A stretch of DNA of 64,000 nt from Kitasatospora sp. NBC_00315 (GCF_041435095.1 NZ_CP108025.1:7130001-7194000); one strand, 5' to 3'. Counted from the stretch's first letter, positions 7,580 to 16,303 are shown. The notes: generated by a model from the letters alone, not told the origin. Numbers and translations: made by a program.

Positions 7580-9214
7580 ATGTCCCGAACGACCGCCGGC
7601 GCAGCCGCCGGGCGGATCAGAGGCTTCGAACACCCGGTAGCCTTCTGGCTGGGAGCGGCCGCCTGCACGGCCGGCGTCCTCCTGCACCTGCCCATGTTCC
7701 TGATGGCCCGCGACATGGGATACCGCCTGGCCGGGATGGACCCGGACCCGGAGATGCTCGTCGGCATGACCCTGATCGTGCTCGGCATGGCCGCCGTGTT
7801 CTACGGCGTGGTGCCGCGGCGCAGCGGCGACATCAAGCGGTCGGCGGCGCGGATCCGGGTCTCCGCACTCGACGACACCCCGATGCGGCCGGCCCACGTC
7901 GCGCTCGCCGTGGTGATGGCGATCGCGGTCACCATCGACGTGATGAAGCCGACCGCGCTGGCCTTCGTGGCACCCGGGTTCGCGCACGAGTACGGTCTGA
8001 AGTCCCCCGGCAACCCGCACGGCCACATCTCGGTGGCCTGGCTGCCGCTGGTGGGCATCAGCGGGACGGTGTTCGGCTCCTGGCTCTGGGGCGAGCTCGG
8101 TGACCGGATCGGCCGCCGCGCCTCCATCATCCTGGCCGGCATGCTCTTCGTGACCACGTCCATCTGCGGCGCGATGCCCAGCTTCGGCTGGAACCTGGCG
8201 ATGTGCGCGGTGATGGGCACCAGCGCCGGCGGGATGCTGCCGATCACCTTCACCCTGCTCGCGGAGACGATCCCGGCCCGCCACCGGGGCTGGCTGATGG
8301 TACTGATCGGCGGGGACATCGCGGGCGCGTACGTGATCACCAGCTGGCTGGCCGGCTGGCTCACCCCGACGTACGGCTGGCGCATCCTGTGGCTGATCGG
8401 CCTGCCCACCGGGCTGCTGTTCATCGCCCTCCAGCGCTGGATCCCCGAGTCCCCGCGGTTCCTGCTGGCCCGCGGCCGGCAGGCCGAGGCGGAGCAGGTG
8501 ATGCTCCGGTACGGCGCACGGGTGGAGGAGATCGCTCCCGAGGAGGTGGAGGTCCGCGAGGTGGTCGACCGCGGCAGCTATCTGACGCTGCTGCGCCGGC
8601 CGCTGCTCAGCCCGACGCTGGCCATCACCGTGCTCGGTGTGGGCGTCGGACTGATGACCTACGGTTTCCAGCTCTGGGTGCCGACCAACCTCCAGCACCT
8701 GGGGTACTCGGCGGTCAACTCCGACTACGTCGTACGCAACGCCGCACTGCTCGGGCTGCCGCTGACGGTGGTCACCGCCTGGCTGTACGCGGCGTGGGGC
8801 AGCCGGCGGACCATCGTGGCCGTCTCGGCGCTCACCGGACTCGCCCTGCTGGGCTTCGTACTGGCCGGCGACAGGCTGGCCCACGAGCACCTGCTGCTCT
8901 CGCTCCTCCTGGTGATCCCGTTGTCCGGGGTGAGCTCGGTGGTGGCCGTGGTCGCCAGCTACGCGTCCGAGATCTACCCGACGCTGGTGCGCTCGCGCGG
9001 TACCGGCCTGGCGGCGGGCATGACCAAGGCGGGCGGCGTGCTGATCCTGGCGATGACCGTCCTGGCGGCCACCGTTCCGTCCATCGCGATGACGGCCGTG
9101 ATCGGCGCCGTACCGCTCCTGCTCGCCGCGCTGTGCTTCCTCTGGATCGGTCCGGAGACGCGCAACCGCCGGCTGGAGGACATCAGCCAGGGCCTGTTGG
9201 CCGCCAAGCCGTAG
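7580..9214 (+). CDS. MFS metabolite:proton symporter-like transporter
   Basis: This 544-residue inner-membrane protein of the major facilitator superfamily resembles the metabolite/sugar-porter branch. Motif A is GELGDRIGRR near residue 180, and the central loop carries PESPRFLLARGRQAEAE, typical of that branch. About 85 N-terminal residues contain two extra hydrophobic segments before the standard 12-helix fold, which is unusual. The ATG at 7580 is preceded by AGGGGGAG. The gene lies 169 bases after the UbiB-like gene and 47 bases before the epimerase gene, so the three may share a transcript. The substrate is unknown; uptake of a precursor or export of a product are both possible. Confidence 0.85.
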   Translation: MSRTTAGAAAGRIRGFEHPVAFWLGAAACTAGVLLHLPMFLMARDMGYRLAGMDPDPEMLVGMTLIVLGMAAVFYGVVPRRSGDIKRSAARIRVSALDDTPMRPAHVALAVVMAIAVTIDVMKPTALAFVAPGFAHEYGLKSPGNPHGHISVAWLPLVGISGTVFGSWLWGELGDRIGRRASIILAGMLFVTTSICGAMPSFGWNLAMCAVMGTSAGGMLPITFTLLAETIPARHRGWLMVLIGGDIAGAYVITSWLAGWLTPTYGWRILWLIGLPTGLLFIALQRWIPESPRFLLARGRQAEAEQVMLRYGARVEEIAPEEVEVREVVDRGSYLTLLRRPLLSPTLAITVLGVGVGLMTYGFQLWVPTNLQHLGYSAVNSDYVVRNAALLGLPLTVVTAWLYAAWGSRRTIVAVSALTGLALLGFVLAGDRLAHEHLLLSLLLVIPLSGVSSVVAVVASYASEIYPTLVRSRGTGLAAGMTKAGGVLILAMTVLAATVPSIAMTAVIGAVPLLLAALCFLWIGPETRNRRLEDISQGLLAAKP

Positions 9215-9261
9215 GACGTCCCCGGACGACCACCGCCATCCCCCGGAGAGGACAGGCTCCC

Positions 9262-10326
9262 ATGCTGGTCTGCGTGACAGGCGGCTCCGGCTTCGTCGGA
9301 GCCCATTCGGTCGCCGCCCTGGTGCGCGGTGGTGCCGAGGTCCGGGTGCTCGCCCGCGATCCCGCGGGGGTGGCCCGGGCGCTGCGGCCGCTCGGTGTCC
9401 TCCCGGCCGCCGTCGAGGTGGTGACCGGCGAGGTCACCGACCGGGCGGCGGTCGACGCGGCGGTGCGCGGCGCGGACGCCGTGCTGCACGCCGCCTCGGT
9501 GTACTCCTTCGACAGTCGCCGGCACCCGGAGCTGCGCCGTACCAACGTCTCCGGCACCGAACTGGTGCTGGAGGCGGCGGTACGGGCCGGAGCCGCCCGG
9601 GTCGTGCACGTCTCCAGCGTCGCCGCGCTCTACCCCTCGGCGTCCGGGCCCGTCACCGCGGGCTCGCCGGTGGGTTCGCCGCGCGAGGCGTACATGGCGA
9701 GCAAGGCGCAGGCCGAGCGGGTGGCCCGCCGCCTCCGGGCGGCGGGCGCGCCCGTGCTGATCAGCTACCCGCCCGGGCTGATCGGGCCGCACGATCCCCA
9801 CCTGGGCGACCAGAACGCCCGCCTGCGCAACGAGTTGCGGGGCCTGATGCCGTTCTGGCCGACCGGTGGCTTCCCGCTCGGGGACGTCCGCGACACCGCC
9901 GCCCTGCACGCCCGCCTGCTGCTGGGGCCGGAGCCCGTCGCCCGGGCGGGCGCCGAGCCGGGCCGGTTCTTCGGCCCCGGGCGGTTCCTGACGACCCGGG
10001 AGTACCTCCGGGAGGTCGGCGCGGTGACCGGGCGCAGACTGCCGGCGCTCTTCCTGCCGCCGGCCGCGATGCTTCCGGTGGGCCGCGCGGTGGGGCTGCT
10101 GCAGCGGGCCTGGCCGTGGCACATCCCGGCGGAGTACGGCGCGGTCTACATCTGCGCCGCCGCCGCGCCGGTCGCCGAGGACGCGCCCACCGCGGGTACG
10201 CCTGCGCGACCGCTGGCCCGGAGCGTCAGCGACACCGTGCGGTGGCTGTACGAGGGCGGGCGGTTGTCGGCGCGGCAGGCCGGCGCCGCCGCCAGGGGCC
10301 CGGAAGGCGCCGGGCCCACCGGCTGA
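9262..10326 (+). CDS. NAD-dependent epimerase/dehydratase (extended SDR)
   Basis: This 354-residue extended short-chain dehydrogenase has an N-terminal dinucleotide-binding loop TGGSGFVG at about residues 6-13. It also has DAVLHAAS, the HVSSVAALY strand carrying the catalytic Ser, and YMASK with the catalytic Tyr and Lys. It resembles dihydroflavonol-reductase and 3-beta-hydroxysteroid-dehydrogenase-like members more than sugar-nucleotide epimerases, so ketone reduction of a hydrophobic substrate is the best guess. The ATG follows a GGAGAGGACAG site. No deoxysugar genes accompany it, which argues against a sugar role. Confidence 0.85.
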   Translation: MLVCVTGGSGFVGAHSVAALVRGGAEVRVLARDPAGVARALRPLGVLPAAVEVVTGEVTDRAAVDAAVRGADAVLHAASVYSFDSRRHPELRRTNVSGTELVLEAAVRAGAARVVHVSSVAALYPSASGPVTAGSPVGSPREAYMASKAQAERVARRLRAAGAPVLISYPPGLIGPHDPHLGDQNARLRNELRGLMPFWPTGGFPLGDVRDTAALHARLLLGPEPVARAGAEPGRFFGPGRFLTTREYLREVGAVTGRRLPALFLPPAAMLPVGRAVGLLQRAWPWHIPAEYGAVYICAAAAPVAEDAPTAGTPARPLARSVSDTVRWLYEGGRLSARQAGAAARGPEGAGPTG

Positions 10327-10485
10327 CCTGTCCCCGGCGGCCGTCCGCGAGCCTCGGCGAGGCTCGTGAATCACCCTGATCCACCCCGAGCCACCCCGGT
10401 CGGCCCCGACGTGATCTCCCCGTCGTGGTCACCCGTCCGACGCACCCCACCGTTCCGGTCCGCCGACCGATCCCGGCGAACCCAC

Positions 10486-10567
10486 GAGCCGACCGAAGCA
10501 AACCGACCGAGCCGAGCCGACCGAACCGACCGAACCGAACCGAGCCGACCGAACCGAACCGAACCGA
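10486..10567. repeat. Low-complexity CCGA(A/G) repeat
   Basis: About 80 bases are built from repeated CCGA, CCGAA and CCGAG words immediately upstream of the next gene, ending at its ribosome site. It looks like slipped-strand expansion. No protein or structured RNA is evident in the 255-base gap that contains it. Confidence 0.7.
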
Positions 10568-10581
10568 GAAAGAGGAGTCGC

Positions 10582-11286
10582 ATGTCCGAGAACCCCTGGG
10601 ACCGGGTGCCCCGTCATCTCGCCTACCGAAGTGCGCGCGAGTCCGTCTCCGGCCTGCTGGCCGGGCGGTCGGGTGACAGTGGCCTGGCGGTCCCGGCCTG
10701 TCCCGGCTGGACGATACGGGACGTGGTGGCCCATCTGGTCACGGTCTGCCGGCACGTCGTGGACGGCACCGAGGCACAGCTCTGGGAGATCCCGGTCGAG
10801 GAGCCCGGCGCCGATCTGGCCGCCCTGCTGGCCGACTGGGCGGCCCTGGACGCCGGCATGGAGCGACGGCTCACCGAGCCGTACAGCATCCAGCACTCCA
10901 TCATGCTGATGGACTGCTTCTCGCACGAGATCGACATCAGGACGGTGCTCGGCGAGCCCGTGGTGGACCGCCACCCCGCGTACCCGATCGCGCTCGACCT
11001 GGTGGCGCTCGGCTTCGGCGCGGCGGTCGCCTCGCACGGGATGCCGGCGCTGCAGCTGGAGGTGTCGGGCGCGCAGTGGGTCGCGGGCGAGGGAGAGCCG
11101 GTGGCCTCGGTCAGGGGCCACCGGCACGACCTCTACCGCTCACTGACGGGACGTCGCACGGTGGAGCAGATCTACGCACTGGACTGGTCGGGGGACCCGG
11201 ACGTCTGGCTGGCGGCCTTCGCCTGGGGACCCTTCCAGCCGCCGGACGCCGCCACCGAGCACCTGGTGGCCGGCGGCGGCCGGTAG
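10582..11286 (+). CDS. Maleylpyruvate isomerase/DinB-superfamily protein
   Basis: This 234-residue protein of the mycothiol-dependent maleylpyruvate isomerase/DinB superfamily (TIGR03083-like) is expected to be a four-helix bundle. The start of the fold shows VPACPGWTIRDVVAHLV, where the His of the metal triad is expected. Further metal ligands may be the His residues in LMDCFSHEIDIR and in a late RGHRHDLYRSLTG motif. These enzymes use mycothiol, the actinobacterial thiol, for isomerisation or conjugation, so detoxification of a reactive product is conceivable. The ATG has AGAGGAG upstream. It converges on the AraC gene with only 10 bases between stop codons. Confidence 0.75.
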   Translation: MSENPWDRVPRHLAYRSARESVSGLLAGRSGDSGLAVPACPGWTIRDVVAHLVTVCRHVVDGTEAQLWEIPVEEPGADLAALLADWAALDAGMERRLTEPYSIQHSIMLMDCFSHEIDIRTVLGEPVVDRHPAYPIALDLVALGFGAAVASHGMPALQLEVSGAQWVAGEGEPVASVRGHRHDLYRSLTGRRTVEQIYALDWSGDPDVWLAAFAWGPFQPPDAATEHLVAGGGR

Positions 11287-11296
11287 CGGCGGGCGC

Positions 11297-12097
11297 TCAG
11301 GCTCCGTAGGCGACCGAGGAGGTCTCGCCCGGGGGCCTGACGGCCATGAGGCTCTTCAGCGGGCCCCTGCTGTCCAGTTCGGGCAGCGCGAGCAGGATCG
11401 GGATGTCCAGGCTGCACAGCGGCCGGGTGTGGATGTCGACCTCGACCGCGCGACCGGCACTGATCACCACCGGTGAGGAGGCGGCGCCGATGAAGAGTGG
11501 CTGCCGCACCCACGGGCGGGGCTCGACGGGCCGGCTCGACACGACGGCGACCCGGATGAACCACTGGCCGTCCGGCAGGCCCGACAGCCGGTAGTCGCCC
11601 GGGCCCTCCAGGATGTCGCAGGCCTTCGGCTGGCCCTCCGGGATCGACTCCTTGAAGGCGGCGACGTAGACCCGGATCGGGAGGTCGGTGGCCGGAACGT
11701 GCACCTCGCCGTGGACGGAACCGCGGTGGGCGGAGGGGGCCCCGGGGAGCAGGGCCCTCGGTAACGCGCTGATGCCCAGCTCCGACAGGATCCGGAAGCG
11801 GGCCGGCGGGACGCCCACGCTTCGGGTGAAGCGGCTGGTGAACGTGCCCAGACTGTTGTATCCGACCATGAACGAAATGTCGGTGACGCTGGCCGAGGTC
11901 TCCAGCAGCAGCTTTTTCGCCATGCACAACCGGACCGCTGCGAGGTACCGGCTGGGTGAGGTTCCGGTCAGCGTCCGGAAAACCCTTGAGAAGTAAAATT
12001 TGCTGAGTATTGCGGTGTCGGCAATATCGTTGAGGGACAGGGGTTCGTCGAATCTGTCCCACATGGTTGCTATGGCTCGCTCGACAGCGTCATTCAA
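11297..12097 (-). CDS. AraC-family regulator, copy 1
   Basis: This 266-residue protein has its AraC-type double helix-turn-helix at the N-terminus (about residues 3-100: LSLNDIADTAILSKFYFSRVF, then SVTDISFMVGYNSLGTFTSRF). That is the reverse of the usual order. The C-terminal part, about 160 residues, starts VHVPATDLPIRVYVAAF and is not a domain I recognise; it looks like a beta-rich ligand-binding module. The TTG start is supported by a GGAGAG site five bases upstream and by exact alignment with the paralogue at 37840-38604, which also starts with TTG. The first part of the gene is noticeably less GC-rich. C-1027 is reported to have an AraC/XylS-type cluster regulator, so a cluster-regulatory role fits. 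Confidence 0.85.
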   Translation of the reverse strand: MNDAVERAIATMWDRFDEPLSLNDIADTAILSKFYFSRVFRTLTGTSPSRYLAAVRLCMAKKLLLETSASVTDISFMVGYNSLGTFTSRFTRSVGVPPARFRILSELGISALPRALLPGAPSAHRGSVHGEVHVPATDLPIRVYVAAFKESIPEGQPKACDILEGPGDYRLSGLPDGQWFIRVAVVSSRPVEPRPWVRQPLFIGAASSPVVISAGRAVEVDIHTRPLCSLDIPILLALPELDSRGPLKSLMAVRPPGETSSVAYGA

Positions 12098-12205
12098 GGA
12101 AGCTCTCCATTACCCCGGTGGATGTCCTGATGTGCTGTGCCATTTGCGGGCAGAGCCTACCGAGGGGGTGCCAGGCACGCAATGGTGCTTTCTATTGACG
12201 CTCGG

Positions 12206-13567
12206 TCACTGCTCCGGTGACCACAGCGTGTGGAATCCGTGCGGGACCCGTACGCCCAGCGGGACGACGGCCACCGGTGCGCCGGTGAACGTCGAGGTGT
12301 CGACGACGATCAGCTCGGTGAGGTCGGTGCGCAGGTCGTGAACCAGGCTCAGCAGCCAGCCGTCACCCTCGGTCGCGTGCGTCCCGCGCGGGACGAAGAC
12401 GGCCTCGCCGGCCTCCCGGCCCGGGCCCAGCTCGTGCACGTCGGTGCGGCCGGCCACCAGGTCGTGGCGCAGCAGTTCCGGGCCCGCGAGCGCGGCGCCC
12501 TGGCCCGGGCGCAGGCCCACGGTGAAGGCGTAGCGGTGGGGGGTGCCGGTGAAGCGGTCGTCGATCCGGGGGAACTCCTGGATCCTGCCGTCCAGTTCCC
12601 GCTCCTCCACGGTGGCCGCGGAGCGGTCGACGGTCCAGCGCCACAGGGTCGGCGCGGACTCGCTCGGGTGCAGCGGGTCGCGGTCGAAGACCCGTTCGTG
12701 CCGGATCACGTCGATGACGGTGAGCGGTCCCTGTTCGTACGCGTTGACCGGGTGGAAGACGAAGCAGGGGTCGATCTCGATCCACAGGACGTCGGCGTCC
12801 CGGCCGTCGCGGGGGATCAGGCCGAGTCGCGCGCCGTGGTTGTCGTCCCACGTGTAGGGCACCCGGGAGCCGTCGGCGGCGGCCCGCGGGTCGAAGGTGA
12901 CCGGAAGGTCGTAGACGATGGCGTGCCGGCTGGTGAGCGAGAAGGCGTGCACCATCGGCGTGCCCTTGACGGTGATCGGCTCGGCCCGCCGGACCCGGCC
13001 GAGAGCGTCCACGGTCAGGTGGGTGAGCTGCGGCCGGCGGTGGTCGTACGCCATCGCGTGCAGCTCCCCGGTGAGCGGGTCGCTGACCGGGTGGGCCGCG
13101 AACCCGGCCGGCAGGGTCCCGTCGAAGTCGAAGCGGGCGAGGGTGTCGAGCCCCTCGCTCAGGTGCACCGGCCGCGCCCCGCCGTCGGCGAGTGCCAGCA
13201 GGCGTCCGGCGTGCCGGACGAGGCCGGCGTTGACGTTGTCGCCGAGCCCGTACCGCGGCCCCGGGGCGGGCAGTTCGCCGAGCGCGCGGGCGACCCGGTC
13301 GGTGCGGATCCAGCGGTTGCGGTACGACTGCGCGGCGCCGCCTCGCAGGCGCAGCGCGTGCACCATCGCGTCCCCGGCGAAGGCGTGGTCGAGGGCGGGG
13401 TCGTACGGGCCGATCGGGTTGGGGCCGATGCGCAGCAGGCTGCCGTCGAGTTCGGCCGGCAGGGTGCCGAGCACGGGCAGGTCGGTGAGGGTCCGCTCGT
13501 CGGTGACCGGGCGGTAGCCGCTGCTCAGCAGGTGGGAGGTGGTGTTGGTGGGCCGGGTGAGGACCAT
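12206..13567 (-). CDS. Carotenoid cleavage oxygenase family protein
   Basis: This 453-residue member of the carotenoid oxygenase (RPE65/lignostilbene dioxygenase) family should form a seven-bladed propeller with non-haem iron held by four histidines. Candidate ligand sites are FAAHPVSD, MVHAFSLT, CFVFHPVNAYEQG and the C-terminal VPHGFHTLW. The N-terminal GSLLRIGPNPIGPYDP is typical of the family. The ATG at 13567 has AAGGAG five bases upstream. It is divergent from a TetR gene across a 65-base gap with a strong inverted repeat, so it is probably that regulator's target. These enzymes cleave conjugated double bonds in polyenes or stilbenes. Enediyne synthases make linear polyenes, which makes the location notable. 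Confidence 0.9.
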   Translation of the reverse strand: MVLTRPTNTTSHLLSSGYRPVTDERTLTDLPVLGTLPAELDGSLLRIGPNPIGPYDPALDHAFAGDAMVHALRLRGGAAQSYRNRWIRTDRVARALGELPAPGPRYGLGDNVNAGLVRHAGRLLALADGGARPVHLSEGLDTLARFDFDGTLPAGFAAHPVSDPLTGELHAMAYDHRRPQLTHLTVDALGRVRRAEPITVKGTPMVHAFSLTSRHAIVYDLPVTFDPRAAADGSRVPYTWDDNHGARLGLIPRDGRDADVLWIEIDPCFVFHPVNAYEQGPLTVIDVIRHERVFDRDPLHPSESAPTLWRWTVDRSAATVEERELDGRIQEFPRIDDRFTGTPHRYAFTVGLRPGQGAALAGPELLRHDLVAGRTDVHELGPGREAGEAVFVPRGTHATEGDGWLLSLVHDLRTDLTELIVVDTSTFTGAPVAVVPLGVRVPHGFHTLWSPEQ

Positions 13568-13576
13568 GTCGACTCC

Positions 13577-13610
13577 TTGCATATCGGCGTTATGTAACAC
13601 TGATATGCAA
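13577..13610. promoter_or_regulatory. Candidate TetR operator in divergent promoter
   Basis: The perfect 9-base arms TTGCATATC and GATATGCAA are 16 bases apart, with a GTTA-N2-TAAC core between them. The site is AT-rich against its surroundings and lies between the carotenoid oxygenase and TetR starts, just upstream of the oxygenase ribosome site. Binding there would block both promoters. Confidence 0.7.
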
Positions 13611-13632
13611 AGGTTCGCTGGCGCGTGAGAGG

Positions 13633-14283
13633 ATGTCAAGGGTGAGCCCCCGTCAGATCGACCCGACACTCGGTCCGCAGCTCGTGGAGACGGCCGCCAG
13701 GCTCCTCGCGGAGGAGGGGCCCAAGGCGCTGTCCACGCGCAGGCTCGCGGCGGAGGTGGGCACGTCCACGATGGCGGTCTACACCCACTTCGGCGGCAAG
13801 GACGACCTGGTCCGGGCGATGGTCCGGGAGGGGTTCGGCTACCTCGACCGCAGGCTCACCGAGGTGGCCCAGACGGCCGACCCGGTGGCCGACGTGGCCG
13901 CGCTCGGCTGGGCCTACCGCAGCAACGCGCTGGAGCACCGCCACCTCTACAGCGTCATGTTCGGCGGCTCCGGGTTCGGCGGCTTCGCGCTGACTGACGA
14001 CGACCGCCAGCACGGGCGCTACACCCTGGGCACGCTGGTCCGGACGGTCGGCCGCTGCATGGAGGCGGGCCGACTGCGCTCGGAGGACGAGCTGCTGGTG
14101 GCCCATCAGCTGTGGATCGCGCTCCACGGCCTGGTCACCCTGGAACTCGGCGGCTACCTGATCCCGCCCTACGACGCGGACGCCTGCTTCGAGGCCCAGG
14201 TCGGCGGGATCCTGGTGGGCGAGGGGGACGACGCGGAGCGGACCCGGGCCTCCCTGCTGCGGGCGCGCGAACGCCGAGCCTGA
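13633..14283 (+). CDS. TetR-family repressor beside carotenoid oxygenase
   Basis: This TetR-family repressor has up to 216 residues. The N-terminal DNA-binding domain spans about residues 15-60 (TAARLLAEEGPKALSTRRLA, VGTSTMAVYTHFGGKDDL). The C-terminal helical domain contains VMFGGSGFGGF and QLWIALHGLVTLELGGYL, resembling the WHG-type C-terminal domain. The ATG at 13633 has no good ribosome site at the right distance; a GTG at 13642 is an alternative and would shorten the protein by three residues. Divergent orientation and the operator-like site suggest control of the carotenoid oxygenase and autoregulation. Confidence 0.85.
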   Translation: MSRVSPRQIDPTLGPQLVETAARLLAEEGPKALSTRRLAAEVGTSTMAVYTHFGGKDDLVRAMVREGFGYLDRRLTEVAQTADPVADVAALGWAYRSNALEHRHLYSVMFGGSGFGGFALTDDDRQHGRYTLGTLVRTVGRCMEAGRLRSEDELLVAHQLWIALHGLVTLELGGYLIPPYDADACFEAQVGGILVGEGDDAERTRASLLRARERRA

Positions 14284-14345
14284 GTGCCGGGCCTGAGTGC
14301 CGGGTCCGAGTGCCGGGTCCGAGTGCCGGGCCTGAGCGCCGGCCC
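14281..14345. repeat. Tandem 13-base repeat, five copies
   Basis: Five direct copies of a 13-base unit (consensus YGAGTGCCGGGYC) begin at the TGA stop of the TetR gene and run into the intergenic region. The following bases to about 14620 are GC-rich and hold no gene that I can support. Confidence 0.8.
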
Positions 14346-14589
14346 GTCCTCGGCGGTGCCGCCGTCGGAGCGCCGGTCCGCTGCCACCGGCGGGCCTGAC
14401 GGGCCGCCGCACGGCCGTCCGGGCCGGTCCGGGCGGCGCGGCGCCGTCCCGGCTTCTCGGGCCGCAGCGCCGCCGCAGGGCGGTCCCGCCGAGGCGGTCC
14501 GGGGACGCGGGGGCGGGTTCGGCGGTCGGACGCGGTGGACGCGCACGCTCTGCGGGCAGGAGCGGAATCCGACCTGGACGAGTCGTTGC

Positions 14590-14626
14590 GTCTAGACAGC
14601 AGGGCGTGATCGCCGACGGGTACTGT
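14590..14626 (+). promoter_or_regulatory. Candidate promoter/operator of second TetR gene
   Basis: An 8-base palindrome GTCTAGAC (14590-14597) lies upstream of a TACTGT hexamer at 14621-14626 that resembles a -10 element. The next ATG is 8 bases further on, which would make the transcript nearly leaderless; no ribosome site is visible. Confidence 0.4.
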
Positions 14627-14633
14627 GTCCCGC

Positions 14634-15233
14634 ATGTCCGCCACGAACTCCCAGCCCCGCAGGCCTCACTCCGGCAACCGGCGCGACGAGTCCGCACGTC
14701 TGGCCGTGCTGCACGCCGCCGACGATCTGCTCGTCGAGCACGGTTTCGGAGCCCTGACCGTCGAGGCGATCGCGCGTCGAGCCGGGGTCGCCAAGCAGAC
14801 GATCTACCGCTGGTGGCCCTCGAAGGTCGAGATCCTCCTCGACACGCTCATCCAGGACAGCGACGAGCGCCTTCCCGTCCCGACCGGGAAGCCCACGGCC
14901 GAGAGCATCCGGGACTACCTGCGAGGCTTCGCGCGGTTCCTGACCCGGGACCCGGCCGGCACCGTCCTGCTCGTGCTCATCGCCGAGGCGCAGCACGACC
15001 CGGCGACGGCCCGGAGCTTTCACGCGCGCTATCTCGGTCCTCGCCGTGACCTGGAACGCGAGATGATCGCGCGCGCGATCGACGCCGGTGAGGTCGCGCC
15101 CCGGCTCGGCCCCGACGCCGCGATGGACGCCTTGCTCGGCCCGATCGTCTATCGCGCCCTGACGGCGGAGGACATCTCCGAGGACCTGGTGGACACCCTG
15201 GCCGAGGACCTGCTCGGACCTCGCGCGAACTGA
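14634..15233 (+). CDS. TetR/AcrR-family regulator
   Basis: This TetR/AcrR regulator has 199 residues from the ATG at 14634 (a GTG at 14625 would add three). The DNA-binding domain runs over about residues 20-65 (AVLHAADDLLVEHGFGALTV, RRAGVAKQTIYRWWPSKVEI), and the C-terminal domain resembles the TetR_C_11 type (FLTRDPAGTVLLVLIAEAQHD, MDALLGPIVYRALT). No ribosome site precedes either start, as is common for leaderless TetR genes. It converges on the membrane-protein gene across a terminator. Its target is unknown; autoregulation through the GTCTAGAC site is possible. Confidence 0.85.
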   Translation: MSATNSQPRRPHSGNRRDESARLAVLHAADDLLVEHGFGALTVEAIARRAGVAKQTIYRWWPSKVEILLDTLIQDSDERLPVPTGKPTAESIRDYLRGFARFLTRDPAGTVLLVLIAEAQHDPATARSFHARYLGPRRDLEREMIARAIDAGEVAPRLGPDAAMDALLGPIVYRALTAEDISEDLVDTLAEDLLGPRAN

Positions 15234-15256
15234 GTGTGCTCGGGCGGGCCGGGCCC

Positions 15257-15303
15257 CCGCCGGCCGTCGTCGGCGACGGGGGACCGCCGACGACGGCCGG
15301 CGG
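15257..15303. terminator. Bidirectional terminator
   Basis: A perfect 19-base-pair stem (15257-15275 with 15285-15303) has a 9-base loop. It sits between the convergent TetR and membrane-protein genes. Confidence 0.85.
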
Positions 15304-15331
15304 TCAGGCCGCACCGGTCACGGGAGGGCCG

Positions 15332-16303
15332 CTAGCTGTTCCAGGGCGCCGTCGGGAACCAGATGTAGCCCAGCCGGCCCAGCACGCGGACGTCCCAGTA
15401 GACCATCGTGAAGACGCCCGCCACCAGGAAGGCCACCGCCGTCACGGCCGCGATCCGCCCCGGCCGCGCGGTCAGCAGGCGCTGCAGCCGCCGCCCCGCG
15501 CCGTAGGAGAGTGCGATGACCAGGAGCGACATCACCAGGATGTTGCCGACCGACTGCAGGGTGAACGCCGCCGCGCCGTACAGCGGATTGTGGGTCGTCG
15601 CCGCGTGCCGGAAGAGGTCCCGGAACAGCGGGTAGGGCCGGCCGATCAGGAAGCCGCCGATCAGCGCCCCCAGCAGCACCATCGGCGCGTTCGGGAAGCG
15701 CCGGGAGACGCCGGCCAGCGGGTCCTTCAGCACGCCGGCGGCGGCCAGTCCGAGCACCACCATGACGAGGCCGATCAGACCGAAGGTCACCATCGACTGG
15801 ACGGTCCGCGGCGAGAAGTGGCCGGCCGGGCTGCTCGCGGTCGAGAACTGCGGCATGTGCGTGCCGGCCAGGCCGACCAGCGCGCCGTACGCGGCGGACA
15901 CCGGGATCATCCCGGCCGCCATCCAGCCCAGCGGCCGGACGGTCTGCAGGAACCGGGCCCCGCGCGAGCCGGCCTGACCCACCATCGGGCCGACCGCGCC
16001 GAAGACCGCGATGTTGCAGGCGGTGAACGAGCCGGCCAGGCCGGAGACGAACGCGAAGAGCACCCCGGCGGCGATCCCGGCGATCGGCGTCTTGTGGGCG
16101 TCGTGGCCCAGCAGCGCGTTGGCGGTGTTCACCCCGATCTCGGTGTCCACCAGCTTCGAGGACCACGCGTAGGACAGGAAGAGGGCGAAGGCGGCGCTGG
16201 CCACCACCAGCAGGCCGCGCCGGCGTGGGAACGCGCCGCTGACGAACAGTGAGGTACCGGGAGCCTCGGAAACCGGCGCCGGTGCTGTGCTGAGGTCACT
16301 CAC
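15332..16303 (-). CDS. Polytopic membrane protein of unknown function
   Basis: This 323-residue integral membrane protein has about eight hydrophobic segments, starting with LLVVASAAFALFLSYAW. A segment reading GLAGSFTACNIAVFGAVGPM holds a helix-embedded Cys and loosely recalls CcdA/DsbD-type transporters, but I do not assign it to that family. The second half repeats the style of the first (VTFGLIGLVMVVLGLAAAG, LQSVGNILVMSLLVIALSYG). The GTG start has a GAGGGAG site nine bases upstream. It is divergent from UnbL with a 183-base gap, so it is probably co-regulated with the enediyne cassette. It may act in transport or in electron or thiol transfer across the membrane. Confidence 0.65.
   Translation of the reverse strand: MSDLSTAPAPVSEAPGTSLFVSGAFPRRRGLLVVASAAFALFLSYAWSSKLVDTEIGVNTANALLGHDAHKTPIAGIAAGVLFAFVSGLAGSFTACNIAVFGAVGPMVGQAGSRGARFLQTVRPLGWMAAGMIPVSAAYGALVGLAGTHMPQFSTASSPAGHFSPRTVQSMVTFGLIGLVMVVLGLAAAGVLKDPLAGVSRRFPNAPMVLLGALIGGFLIGRPYPLFRDLFRHAATTHNPLYGAAAFTLQSVGNILVMSLLVIALSYGAGRRLQRLLTARPGRIAAVTAVAFLVAGVFTMVYWDVRVLGRLGYIWFPTAPWNS

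Noticed and set aside
9262..10326. Sugar-nucleotide epimerase for a deoxysugar pathway
   Set aside because: The motif pattern is closer to ketoreductase-type extended SDRs, and no sugar nucleotidyltransferase, dehydratase or glycosyltransferase gene is present.
14281..14345. Possible CRISPR-like repeat array
   Set aside because: The units are 13 bases and directly adjacent with no spacers; no cas genes are present.
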